Below are positions 25,464 through 34,241 of a stretch of DNA of 64,000 bases, in pieces. Positions within the stretch are counted from its first letter, which is position 1. The number at the start of each line of letters is the position of its first letter. The notes below the pieces were generated by a model, which was given only the letters and a program-made list of their open reading frames with translations, was not told where the DNA came from and made no database searches. The stretch covers positions 1 to 64,000 of the forward strand of contig CAYQJV010000001.1 of NCBI GenBank assembly GCA_964417925.1, in the 5' to 3' direction. The DNA comes from CAYQJV01 sp964417925 (GTDB taxonomy: Bacteria > Hydrothermota > Tepidihabitantia > B3-TA06 > CAYQJV01). Position numbers and translations under genes: made by a program.

Positions 25464-26786
25464 CTATCCTCCCAATGTAGGTATTTCTTTTAATTCCTCA
25501 AGAATTCTTTCCAAGGTATGAATAAAAATATCTGCCTCCTCCTTTGTATTGTAAAGATAAAGAGAAACCCTGTAGAGTGTTGGACGAAATCCAGGCCAAA
25601 TGGAATCAAAATACCTCTCATGTGCATGGTACCATGAGTGTACACAAAATGTTCCCTTTCTTATCATGATATTTGAATATGCATCCAGCTTTTCATCCAC
25701 ATCTAAATCATCATGGGAAATTCGGGTTACAGGTTTCTTTATAAAGAAGGTAACTATGCCTGTTCTTTTTTCCTCAGATGGACCGATTATCTCCACTTCA
25801 GGAAAGTTATTTTTTATTTTTCTGGATATGTAAATCTGTAAATTCTTCTCATGTTGTTCTATCCTTTCTAATCCTACAGAAAGAAGATACTCTGCAGCAG
25901 CACCTGCACCTATTATTCCTGCATAGTTCTGTAAGCCTGCTTCGTATTTAAATGGAGGTTTAAAGTATTTTGGATGTTTAAAAAGATATGTATCTTCAAC
26001 AGTTCCTCCACCTACTATAAAGGGACGCATGATATTTTCCTCCTCCAGAATCTCCTTTCTACCATAAAGAACACCCATTCCAGTAGGCCCTCCCATTTTG
26101 TGGATTGAAAAGGCTAAAAAATCAATGCCCAGGTCTTGAACATCTACCTTCTTATGAGGAACGCTCTGCGCTCCGTCTACTAAAACAAAAGCCTGAGGAT
26201 TGTTTTTTTTGATTACCTCCACTATCTCTTTTATAGTCGCATCAGAAATTTCTGCGCCATCAAGATTTGAAATCTGAGGAAAAGCAAATAATCTTATCCT
26301 TTTGCCTTCCTCTGCTACCAGTTTTTTTAAATTTTTTATATCAAAGGTATTATCCTCAGCTGACTTCACCACAAGATGCTTTTTTATAATCCCCCTTGCC
26401 TCCAATTCCTGCCAAGGGCATAAGTTTGAATTATGTTCTTTATCAGTGGTCACTACTATATCTTCCTTATCCCATCTAATACTTTGAGCTATAATGTTTA
26501 TCGCCTCTGTAGCATTTTTAGTAAAAATTATTTCCTCGGGAAACCTTGCATTTATCAACTTTCTAATACTTTCTCTGGCCTTATTTACCTCTTCGTCAAC
26601 CTTTTTTGCAAACCAGTGATGGCTTCTTTCCCCACACGCAGGATAATGATAATAGTAATCATTCATTACCTCTATCACTTGCCTTGGTTTCAAAGTCATA
26701 CAAGCGTTGTCAAAATATATTGGGGGTTTACCATTTCTCTCTTGTTTCAAAGCAGGAAAATCTTCTCTACAGTCCGCTAAATCCAT
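25464..26786 (-). CDS. sufS: SufS-type cysteine desulfurase
   Basis: A 440-residue PLP enzyme that takes sulfur from cysteine. The PLP lysine is K230 (FSIHKMGGPTGMG), the cofactor Asp is in VLVDGAQSVPH, and the active-site loop holds C381 (KGTFCVHSWYHAHERYF). The N-terminus REDFPALKQERNGKPPIYFD is typical. AGGAGG precedes the ATG. It sits between a lipoprotein gene (12 bp upstream) and the scaffold gene (3 bp downstream). A related class V aminotransferase role is possible, but the scaffold neighbour favours Fe-S or thiolation sulfur. Confidence 0.9.
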   Translation of the reverse strand: MDLADCREDFPALKQERNGKPPIYFDNACMTLKPRQVIEVMNDYYYHYPACGERSHHWFAKKVDEEVNKARESIRKLINARFPEEIIFTKNATEAINIIAQSIRWDKEDIVVTTDKEHNSNLCPWQELEARGIIKKHLVVKSAEDNTFDIKNLKKLVAEEGKRIRLFAFPQISNLDGAEISDATIKEIVEVIKKNNPQAFVLVDGAQSVPHKKVDVQDLGIDFLAFSIHKMGGPTGMGVLYGRKEILEEENIMRPFIVGGGTVEDTYLFKHPKYFKPPFKYEAGLQNYAGIIGAGAAAEYLLSVGLERIEQHEKNLQIYISRKIKNNFPEVEIIGPSEEKRTGIVTFFIKKPVTRISHDDLDVDEKLDAYSNIMIRKGTFCVHSWYHAHERYFDSIWPGFRPTLYRVSLYLYNTKEEADIFIHTLERILEELKEIPTLGG

Positions 26787-26798
26787 TCTTCCTCCTTT

Positions 26799-27452
26799 TT
26801 ATTCACTATATACTTTTATATCATCTATTCTATAGTAATCATCTGGACCAGATACAAAACCGATCCATCCTTCTTTCTGAATACTCAAAGGATCCTCAGT
26901 AGATCCTATACAGGTTCCATCTAAGATAACAACAATAGAATCGGAAATAACGGTTATCCTTAAATCATGCCATTCCTTATCCGAAACAGTAAAAGGGATT
27001 TCTGCATCGAAAAGTATTGCTTCAACAGGGCCTGCATAGTTGTCTATCCTTTTTATACTCAACCTATCCGTATGCGAAATTTCTACCAAATATCCTTGAA
27101 CTTCATTGCATCTTAATCCTATTCTTATATTGCCCTGTGTGGAAAATTCAAATCTCGCTTTTAGTACCAAGGTAAAATCCTGAAAATTTTTATTTAAATA
27201 AAGAAGCGCAGGATACACCTCTTCACTTACTCCTGGAGGTGTAATTTCTAAAACTTTAGATTGCTCCTGTACGATGAAATCAAAGCTATCTGTATAAAGA
27301 CCATTCCAACCTATCTTCCATTCTTCTGTCTGAAAGGTGAATCTTCCTTCTTTATATGTCTCAAAATCTTCTTCATACAGTAAACCGCTGGGAGGTTCTT
27401 CACATCCAACAACTATTAAAAGAAACCATAACATTATACACAACCTTTTCAT
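26799..27452 (-). CDS. secreted lipoprotein with a jelly-roll (concanavalin-like) domain
   Basis: 217 residues, with a lipoprotein signal (LCIMLWFLLIVVGCEEPP; lipidated Cys in VVGC). The rest is a beta-rich domain like the DUF1080/LamG jelly roll: SGLLYEEDFETYKEGRF near the start, GNIRIGLRCNEVQGYLVEIS, KEWHDLRITVISDSIVVILD and YRIDDIKVYSE at the end. It probably binds or trims carbohydrate at the cell surface. It heads the sufS-scaffold operon. The -10 box ends 5 nt before ATG, so this mRNA should be leaderless. Confidence 0.8.
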   Translation of the reverse strand: MKRLCIMLWFLLIVVGCEEPPSGLLYEEDFETYKEGRFTFQTEEWKIGWNGLYTDSFDFIVQEQSKVLEITPPGVSEEVYPALLYLNKNFQDFTLVLKARFEFSTQGNIRIGLRCNEVQGYLVEISHTDRLSIKRIDNYAGPVEAILFDAEIPFTVSDKEWHDLRITVISDSIVVILDGTCIGSTEDPLSIQKEGWIGFVSGPDDYYRIDDIKVYSE

Positions 27453-27457
27453 AAAAA

Positions 27458-27485
27458 AGTTTATTTAAATATCTCTAATTGTCAA
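27458..27485 (-). promoter_or_regulatory. promoter of the lipoprotein-sufS operon, leaderless architecture
   Basis: TTGACA, 16 nt, TAAACT, 5 nt, ATG. Back to back with the promoter at 27502-27529. Confidence 0.6.
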
Positions 27486-27501
27486 ATATTTAAAAAATTA
27501 A

Positions 27502-27529
27502 TTGACTTTTAAGCTTTGTATGATAAAAT
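27502..27529 (+). promoter_or_regulatory. promoter of the TlpA-like gene
   Basis: TTGACT, 16 nt, TAAAAT, then a short leader holding AGGAGG. Confidence 0.7.
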
Positions 27530-27550
27530 AGAACACAAAAGGAGGTGTTT

Positions 27551-29551
27551 ATGAAAAAATTGATATTACTAATTCCTTTTTTTATTTTTGCAAATTCTTT
27601 TACATTTAACCCTGAAGAACCTATCCAAGGACAAATATTCTCTGTTTCTTTTATCCCTGAATTTATAGAACCTACAGCCTTAAAAGGAATATTTGTTGTA
27701 GAAAAAAAGGATACCACAGAAGTGAAATTATTAACACCTTTCATAAAAAATGAAAGGGTGGAGTTTAAAATAAAAATTCCCAAGGATGCAGAACTTCTTG
27801 AGTTTAAATTTGAAGATAACAATGGAAATGCTATTGACGATAGTGGTACTTACTTTGTTAAAGTAATAACAGATACTCTTTCTAAGCCAGTATGGAATAC
27901 CTATTACAGGTGGGCGAGAACCTATCTTAGATTTACAAAATACGATATTGAAAAGGTAAAAAATCTTCTAAAAGCAGAAATAAATTTTCACCCCTCTAAC
28001 TGGTTTGCAACAGATCTACTATGGCAGATTGAAATCAAACAAGACTCCACAAAACTTCCATATGTACGATACTTAGTGGATAGTTTGCTTCATGAGGCAA
28101 AGGATTCAATAGAAATGCTTTATTTTGTGATTTTAAAAGCATCGGCAGATTATCTTAGATGGCCTGAACTTGCAGACAGCATGCTTACATTATGTGCAGA
28201 GAAATATCCTGCAAGTAAGTATTGGCTTAACTCCTCCATTGTAAAACCTATTATTCAATATCTCCATGAAGTACCTCAAAGAGAAAAGAAGTTTGAAGAA
28301 AACATCTTTCCTATGTTAAAAGGAGATGGTAAAGAGTCTGCATACTACATTCTTTTTGTACTCTCTTTAATGAATCTTGATAAGGAAAAAGCAGAAATAA
28401 TTGCCAAAACATACACAAGGGAATTCCCCAATTCAAAATATGCTCCTGCAATGCTTTTAGTATTCACAAATTATGCCTATCCTACAAGAGATTCTTCCTG
28501 GCTTGAAGAAGTTGAAAAAATCTACACAAAGTACCCAGAAAATGAACAAGTAGTGTACAGTCTTGCAAGCTATTATAGAGAAATTAATGAAGAGAAAGCC
28601 TATAAGTTTTATAAAAAACTTCTTGAAATAAGAAGAACTCCTTATTATATCAAAGAGTTTATCCGATTTCTTGCAGATAAAAAAAGATACAGAAAAGAGT
28701 TTGAGAAATTGATAGATGAATTGGAAGATTCACTTAATATAGATTTTTACAGAAAGAAACTGTGGTGGTTGAATTTTGAAGAAAGGAAGAGAGAACAAAT
28801 CAAAGATTATGCTGATATATACTGCATAAAAGCAATAGCAGAGTCTTCCAGGAAAAATTATGAAAAAGCAAAGGAACTCATTTACAAAGCAGATAGTATG
28901 TTAAAAGCCATCCATGTTTATGATAAATCGGTATTCTATTGCATGAAAAAAGTAGCAGAAAAAACCAAGGATATTGAAATGGAAAAAAGAGCCTTACTTG
29001 GAATCCTTTTTGAAGAAAGAACTAATAAAGGGATAATTACACGATTAAAAGAAATCTACAAAAAAGAGCATAACATTACAGAAGAATTTGACAACTTCCT
29101 TGACAAAAAGATAAAGGAATTTCTCTTGGACTACAGATTACACCAACCCGCGCCTATTTTCTCTACTAAGGATATTAACGGTGAAACAATAGATCTATCC
29201 AAACTAAAGGGTAAAATAGTGGTTATAAATTTTTGGGCTACCTGGTGTGGTCCTTGCAGAAGAGAAATACCGGATCTAAACAGCCTTGTGGAAAGATTTA
29301 AAAATGACTCTGAAGTAGTTTTCCTTGCAATTAGTGGAGAAGAAAAGAATAAAATAGTTAAGTTTATAGAGAAAAATCCATTTAATTACAGATTAATATA
29401 CGATGCGGATAATATTTTAAAAATGTATTCTATACAAAGTATACCAACTCATATAATTATAGATAAAAAAGGGTACATACAGTTTAAAATTGTGGGGGCC
29501 ACTCCTGGAATTGAGGAGATGCTGGAAGACTGGATAAAAGCACTAAAATAG
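27551..29551 (+). CDS. secreted TlpA-like thiol:disulfide protein with helical-repeat region
   Basis: 666 residues, starting with a signal peptide (MKKLILLIPFFIFANSF). An N-terminal beta domain and a long TPR-like helical region (about 120-520) lead to a C-terminal AhpC/TlpA thioredoxin fold from about residue 530. That fold has the redox site VINFWATWCGPCRREIPDL and the cis-Pro loop QSIPTHIIIDKKG. It likely reduces disulfides on exported proteins. The GTG two codons upstream belongs to the ribosome site AGGAGGTG, so the ATG at 27551 is the start. Its end overlaps the convergent TIM-barrel gene by 9 bp. Confidence 0.88.
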   Translation: MKKLILLIPFFIFANSFTFNPEEPIQGQIFSVSFIPEFIEPTALKGIFVVEKKDTTEVKLLTPFIKNERVEFKIKIPKDAELLEFKFEDNNGNAIDDSGTYFVKVITDTLSKPVWNTYYRWARTYLRFTKYDIEKVKNLLKAEINFHPSNWFATDLLWQIEIKQDSTKLPYVRYLVDSLLHEAKDSIEMLYFVILKASADYLRWPELADSMLTLCAEKYPASKYWLNSSIVKPIIQYLHEVPQREKKFEENIFPMLKGDGKESAYYILFVLSLMNLDKEKAEIIAKTYTREFPNSKYAPAMLLVFTNYAYPTRDSSWLEEVEKIYTKYPENEQVVYSLASYYREINEEKAYKFYKKLLEIRRTPYYIKEFIRFLADKKRYRKEFEKLIDELEDSLNIDFYRKKLWWLNFEERKREQIKDYADIYCIKAIAESSRKNYEKAKELIYKADSMLKAIHVYDKSVFYCMKKVAEKTKDIEMEKRALLGILFEERTNKGIITRLKEIYKKEHNITEEFDNFLDKKIKEFLLDYRLHQPAPIFSTKDINGETIDLSKLKGKIVVINFWATWCGPCRREIPDLNSLVERFKNDSEVVFLAISGEEKNKIVKFIEKNPFNYRLIYDADNILKMYSIQSIPTHIIIDKKGYIQFKIVGATPGIEEMLEDWIKALK

Positions 29552-30325
29552 CTCAACCAGTCTTTTATAAGACCAAATAGCTTTATCCACAGGTCTTACT
29601 TCCACGATGAGATAGGGATCTATATCCTTGATAAACTCCCTATAAAAATTAAAGTCTATGCTTCCTTCTCCTAAGGGTAAATGTTCATCAGCATTTCCTC
29701 TGTTATCATGTACATGAACATTGATTATTCTATTTTTCATCTTCTCAAAAAAAGAAAACTCTTCTTCCTTCAATTCGGTTGGTACAGATTCTAAATGTCC
29801 TATGTCCATTGTAAATTTTATATTTTCTGTCTGCAAAAGTATAGCTCTCAAATCTCTCCTATGAAACCCTCCAGCATTTTCAATAGCAATAGGATAATCC
29901 TTTGCAATTTCATCCAAAATTTTTATCCTTTCTTCAAAGAGTTCTTCAAAAAAAGAAGAAAATATGTCGGCAGTGCATCTTTTTTCACCACAAAAAGCAA
30001 GAGAAACTGGAAAACCTACATGCATAGTGTATGCCCTTATACCTCTGTCCTTTGAAAGCAATTCTAAAAGCCATGAGATATAACTTTTGAAAACCCCACG
30101 TTCTAAAAAAAACAAAGAAAATCCCTCAGGTAAATGAAAAAGAAGGTTAAAATCCCTATCAGGGAGAGTATAATTACCATTTTCAACAGCCTTTAAAAAA
30201 TAGGGATTATTGAGATTGAGCTCCAGTGTTGTAATTTTATTTTTAAATGCAAATTCAATTGCTTCATTTATTCTATCAAAACCTTCAAGAATTTGTATTC
30301 CTTTCTTATTAACCTCTCTTATTAT
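29543..30325 (-). CDS. xylose-isomerase-like TIM-barrel protein, non-standard start likely
   Basis: A sugar-phosphate isomerase/epimerase-type barrel. Metal-site motifs are AIENAGGFH, DIGHLESVP, HVHDNRGNADEHLPLGEGSI and a late EVRP. The first ATG/GTG/TTG in frame is a TTG at 30115, giving 190 residues and losing the first strands. Upstream, the same frame stays protein-like (GFDRINEAIEFAFKNKITTL, then ELNLNNPYFLKAVENGNY) up to a GGGAGG site at 30322-30340. The only codons at the right distance are two ATA codons (30325, 30322). A full protein of about 260 residues fits the family. Substrate unknown; it directly follows IPCT/DIPPS. Confidence 0.75.
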   Translation of the reverse strand: MIREVNKKGIQILEGFDRINEAIEFAFKNKITTLELNLNNPYFLKAVENGNYTLPDRDFNLLFHLPEGFSLFFLERGVFKSYISWLLELLSKDRGIRAYTMHVGFPVSLAFCGEKRCTADIFSSFFEELFEERIKILDEIAKDYPIAIENAGGFHRRDLRAILLQTENIKFTMDIGHLESVPTELKEEEFSFFEKMKNRIINVHVHDNRGNADEHLPLGEGSIDFNFYREFIKDIDPYLIVEVRPVDKAIWSYKRLVELF

Positions 30326-31647
30326 CTTTCCTCCCTTATTTCATATCCATAACCAAGCCGTATTAACCTTCTTATATTTTCAAGATTCGTGACAACCGCA
30401 AGTATTAACAAGGTAGGTATAATTAAGTTAAACAGAGCACCAAGAAATATTATAAATATCCTCATATCTCTACCGAATCTGAGGATACCCTCTCTCTCTA
30501 TTATTTTATCATACCATACCGCTGTATAACTATTTAAAAAAGACCCCATCATGGTGAAAAATCCAAGTATCCATACCCATTCCTGTGCTGTATGTAACCA
30601 TGCTGCTCTGGTAAGACCAAGAATCATCAAACCATCTGCAACCCTATCAAGAACTCGGTCAAACCACTCCCCAAATTTGGAGATACTAAGTTTTAATCTC
30701 GCTATTTCTCCATCGCATCCATCTATTATAGAAGATAGTTGAGCAAGAATCCCTCCCGCGATTATCTTGATATATTCTCCAGTAAAAAAACACACAGATG
30801 CTATTACAGCGATTAAGAAACTTAAGAAGGTAACCTGATTGGGTGTTATCTTCGTTTTTGCAAGGAAGGTAGATATTTTTAGAGATACAGGTCTGTTGAT
30901 AAAACGTGCAATAGGACCATCTGTAGGTTTAGAAAGATTCTTTACAAGAATTTTCTCTGCTTTTTCAAGAGCTACTTCATCATCTACATCTACCCAGAAA
31001 TGTCCTGTAACATCCATGGCGTCCAGTAATCCTCTTTCTGCAAGAATTTGATTTGCAGCAGAAAGTGTGTAACTTCCCCTTTTTATACTCTCCTTTAATG
31101 CATCAAATATCACAGGAGTACATAGAAAAACTCCTGTATCTATTCCATTATACTTTCTCAAATGTTTCCCTATCTTTTTTATCTTACCATCTTCTATCCA
31201 TACCTTTGTAGCATCATCCAAGGTAAAATACCAACCATTTAAGTTTCTATCCACACACAGTACACAGTGATTCTCTTTAACTCCTCTTTTTATTAACTCC
31301 TTTAAAGTTGTATGGTCAAAGAGATGGTCAGACATTAAAAGCACAAATTGCTTTTCATTTTTTAAAACTTTTTCTGCCTTTAATACAGAAATTCCATTTT
31401 CTTTTTCCCATTCATCATTATACACATATTGAATCCTCACTCCATATTTTTTACCATCACCTAATTTTTGTTTTATTTCATCTCCTCTATAACCAATCAC
31501 TACCACAAATTCCTTTATGCCAGCTCTTTTAGCTCTATAAATTATCCTTTCAATTAAAGGAACTCCAAAAATAAGAGCGAGTGGCTTAGGAGCAAACTTT
31601 GATCTTAACCTTCTTCCCCGTCCAGCAGCAATGATTAAAGCCCTCAC
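30322..31647 (-). CDS. bifunctional IPCT/DIPPS (di-myo-inositol phosphate synthesis)
   Basis: 441 residues in two domains. Residues 1-240 are a nucleotidyltransferase (LIIAAGRGRRLRSKFAPKPL, LLMSDHLFD) that makes CDP-inositol from inositol-1-phosphate. Residues 245-435 are a membrane CDP-alcohol phosphotransferase with DG(X)2AR(X)8G(X)3D(X)3D (residues 312-334: DGEIAR ... GEWFDRVLD). The fusion is known from hyperthermophiles, where it makes the thermoprotective solute di-myo-inositol phosphate. The start is GTG with AGGAGG 7 nt ahead. No inositol-1-phosphate synthase gene is in the window. Confidence 0.9.
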   Translation of the reverse strand: MRALIIAAGRGRRLRSKFAPKPLALIFGVPLIERIIYRAKRAGIKEFVVVIGYRGDEIKQKLGDGKKYGVRIQYVYNDEWEKENGISVLKAEKVLKNEKQFVLLMSDHLFDHTTLKELIKRGVKENHCVLCVDRNLNGWYFTLDDATKVWIEDGKIKKIGKHLRKYNGIDTGVFLCTPVIFDALKESIKRGSYTLSAANQILAERGLLDAMDVTGHFWVDVDDEVALEKAEKILVKNLSKPTDGPIARFINRPVSLKISTFLAKTKITPNQVTFLSFLIAVIASVCFFTGEYIKIIAGGILAQLSSIIDGCDGEIARLKLSISKFGEWFDRVLDRVADGLMILGLTRAAWLHTAQEWVWILGFFTMMGSFLNSYTAVWYDKIIEREGILRFGRDMRIFIIFLGALFNLIIPTLLILAVVTNLENIRRLIRLGYGYEIREER

Positions 31648-31669
31648 TTTATCACCTCCTTTCTGTAAA

Positions 31670-31697
31670 ATTATACGCAGAAATCAAAAAGAATCAA
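31670..31697 (-). promoter_or_regulatory. promoter of IPCT/DIPPS
   Basis: TTGATT, 16 nt, TATAAT, leader with AGGAGG (minus strand, 31655-31660) before the GTG. Divergent from the promoter at 31719. Confidence 0.6.
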
Positions 31698-31718
31698 TTT
31701 GTCGTAAGAGGTGTTTTC

Positions 31719-31746
31719 TTGACTTTCACAGAAATTTTCTTAAAAT
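31719..31746 (+). promoter_or_regulatory. promoter of the TolB-like/PorV genes
   Basis: TTGACT, 16 nt, TAAAAT, leader with GGAGG 4 nt before ATG. Confidence 0.7.
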
Positions 31747-31766
31747 GATGAAAAATAGGAGGAGAA

Positions 31767-32672
31767 ATGAAAAAAATTGTAAAAACTATCATACTGTTCA
31801 TCTCTTTATTATTCATTTTTGACTGTAAAAAAGAACTAAAACTTCCTGAAAATATTAAAGGGGAATTGGCATTTGTAAGTGATGAAGACGGCAATAGAGA
31901 CATATATATAATGAAACTCCCAGAAAGAACTATAAAACAAATAACTTTTACACAAAATACACCTACAAACTCTCAAGTTGAAAACATGTTTATCAGTTGG
32001 TCTGTTGACAACAAAATAGCCTTTACATCAACCAGGGATGGAAACAATGAAATCTATATCATAAATGCAGATGGCACTGGAGAAAAAAGACTAACCAACA
32101 ACAACTACTTTGACGGATATCCAACTTTTTCTCCGGATGGGAAAAAAATAGCCTTCTCTTCCGCTCCTGAAGGTAAAAAAGATATTTTCATTCTTGATTT
32201 AACCACAGGCAAAGTAAAAAGACTTACAAAAACCTTAGGAGATGAAATTACTTTAAAATGGTCACCGGATGGTAAGAAAATAGCTTATGCTGCTTACGTA
32301 AAAGGTAAGGCTCAGATATTTGTATACGACTTTAAAACCAAAAAAATAACACAACTCACCCATAATGATGCAGACAATGTAAATCCCGCATGGACTCCAG
32401 ATTCAAAGAAGATTCTTTTTTCTTCAAATAGAACAGGAGACTTTGACATATATATTATGAATGCTGATGGTTCGGATCAAAAACCTCTAATAACATCTCC
32501 TGAAAATGATGGAATGCCATCGGTATCCAGCGATGGGAAATGGATAGCTTTTCAGTCTTATAGGGACGGAAACTTTGAAATATATATTGCCTCTATGGAC
32601 GGAAAGAAAATATATAGAGTGACAAATTCTAAATTTTATGAGAGAAATCCTGTATGGAAACCATTAAAATAG
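31767..32672 (+). CDS. TolB-like beta-propeller, exported
   Basis: 301 residues. An N-terminal signal (IILFISLLFIFDCKK) may be a lipoprotein signal, but Asp precedes the Cys, so lipidation is doubtful. The rest is six PD40/TolB-type blades, each with the pattern of GDFDIYIMNADGSDQKPL and SPDGKKIAFSSAPEGKKDIF. Function is probably protein-protein binding in the periplasm. It leads a three-gene run ending in a PorV-family gene, which suggests an outer-membrane or secretion role. Confidence 0.85.
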   Translation: MKKIVKTIILFISLLFIFDCKKELKLPENIKGELAFVSDEDGNRDIYIMKLPERTIKQITFTQNTPTNSQVENMFISWSVDNKIAFTSTRDGNNEIYIINADGTGEKRLTNNNYFDGYPTFSPDGKKIAFSSAPEGKKDIFILDLTTGKVKRLTKTLGDEITLKWSPDGKKIAYAAYVKGKAQIFVYDFKTKKITQLTHNDADNVNPAWTPDSKKILFSSNRTGDFDIYIMNADGSDQKPLITSPENDGMPSVSSDGKWIAFQSYRDGNFEIYIASMDGKKIYRVTNSKFYERNPVWKPLK

Positions 32673-32685
32673 CAAAAACTCAATA

Positions 32686-33270
32686 ATGATTTTTATCATA
32701 TTTACAGGATTTGTATCTTCTCTTTCTTTTTCTTCTACCTTTATAAACGGAAGTGGAATATATCTTACTCAGATAAATCATGAACCTTTTAACTCATCTC
32801 CTTATTTTTATAGAATAAGCATTCGTACTGTTATAAAAGAAGTCCCGGTCAATTTGGGAATCTTATGTGAAAAAGAAGACAAAAGTAACATTCCCGCTGT
32901 ATTTTTATCTCTCAAAAGGTCATTTAAAGGTGTACCAGTGACTTTGGATTTAGTTCTACCTTCTGGATTTTTCACAAATAAGTTTATGGCATCCTATTTT
33001 TTACTAGCTCATATAGCACTATGTTTACATTTGGAAAAAAATTTTTTAAAAGGATTTTCGGTTGGCATAAATACAGGAATAGGATACGCTATGTATAAAG
33101 TTACACATGACATTGTTGAGGAGCAAAAATGGAAAAGTAATTTTGAAGGGATGGGAAGCATATATTCTACAATGAAGCTTCTCAAAATAAAAAAACGTGA
33201 TGTAATATTCTATCAATCTTTTAATATTTTTACTCCATTTCTTTTCTTTTTTGGAATATGTATTCATTGA
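32686..33270 (+). CDS. small exported protein, barrel-like, unknown
   Basis: 194 residues with a hydrophobic signal-like start (MIFIIFTGFVSSLSF). The body has amphipathic strands and glycine/aromatic patterns (KGFSVGINTGIGYAMYKV) as in small outer-membrane barrels. I do not recognise a family. It lies 13 bp after the TolB-like gene and overlaps the PorV-family gene by 13 bp, so the three are probably one envelope operon. Confidence 0.6.
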   Translation: MIFIIFTGFVSSLSFSSTFINGSGIYLTQINHEPFNSSPYFYRISIRTVIKEVPVNLGILCEKEDKSNIPAVFLSLKRSFKGVPVTLDLVLPSGFFTNKFMASYFLLAHIALCLHLEKNFLKGFSVGINTGIGYAMYKVTHDIVEEQKWKSNFEGMGSIYSTMKLLKIKKRDVIFYQSFNIFTPFLFFFGICIH

Positions 33271-34241
33271 TACTTTTTATTGTTTCTTCTTATGAAGAAA
33301 CGATAGGATTCCCTTTTTTAAAAATAGGTATAGGTGCAAGACCAGTAGCTATGGGAGAGGCATTCACTGCAGTAGCAGATGACCCTCAAGCCTTATTCTA
33401 CAATCCAGGAGGATTAGGAAGTATAAAAAGATATGGTATATCTTTGACCACAATGAACGTTTTCTGGATAGGCAATTATACCTCTGCAGCTGGTATTATA
33501 GGGATAGGAAGATACATAGGCATAGGTATATTTGCAGGATTGCTTTCCGCAGAAGATATGTTAAGAAATAAAACAGGAGAAGAGTTAGGAAAGTTTTCCT
33601 ATTACGACTCCTATGTGGGAGTAGGGACAGGATGTAGAATATCCAAAAAACTATCTATAGGAGGAAATGCAAGGTTTGTGTATTCAAAGATATATACATA
33701 TTCTGCAACCTCTTTAACAATGGATTTAGGTGCTCTTTATATTTTTAATAAATTTGTGTCATTTGGAGCCTCTTTAAGGAACCTTGGGACCCCCAGAATT
33801 TTCATTAAAACCCCTGAATTTCCTCCCTTAGTCTTAACAAATGGAATTGCATTCAAATTTTCCTTAGGGAAAAATTACTTATTACTTTCTGCAGACATTG
33901 GCATAAACAACGAAGGAAAGTTAAATATAGGTACAGGATTTGAGCTGAGAATAGCTCCCTTATACCCTGATGAAACATCGCTATCTCTTACAGAAGAAGT
34001 TTATGGTGTTCTTATAAGAGGTGGATATAAAACAGGAATAGGTGAAGGAGCAGGTGCAGGATTCAGTTTTGGAATGGGAGTGGAATATTATATGGAAGAA
34101 AACCTAACTCTCGTAATAGACGGGGTATCTCTGTACCATGGGGTTCTCGGAACCACTGAGAGAGTTTCCTTTTCACTACTCTATGAGCCCACAACAAAGA
34201 AGAAAAGGCAATATCGTAGTTACCCGCCGCATTCCAAATAA
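33258..34241 (+). CDS. PorV/PorQ-family outer-membrane protein
   Basis: 327 residues. After a short signal, the family start is clear: FLKIGIGARPVAMGEAFTAV, ADDPQALFYNPGGLG. The remainder alternates strands typical of this barrel. PorV family members serve type IX secretion as cargo shuttles; that role is assumed here from family membership and the two sorting-domain proteases nearby. The natural protein should end near SLYHGVLGTTERVSFSLLY. The last ~18 residues are antisense to the convergent gene and look like read-on after loss of the original stop. Confidence 0.85.
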   Translation: MYSLILFIVSSYEETIGFPFLKIGIGARPVAMGEAFTAVADDPQALFYNPGGLGSIKRYGISLTTMNVFWIGNYTSAAGIIGIGRYIGIGIFAGLLSAEDMLRNKTGEELGKFSYYDSYVGVGTGCRISKKLSIGGNARFVYSKIYTYSATSLTMDLGALYIFNKFVSFGASLRNLGTPRIFIKTPEFPPLVLTNGIAFKFSLGKNYLLLSADIGINNEGKLNIGTGFELRIAPLYPDETSLSLTEEVYGVLIRGGYKTGIGEGAGAGFSFGMGVEYYMEENLTLVIDGVSLYHGVLGTTERVSFSLLYEPTTKKKRQYRSYPPHSK

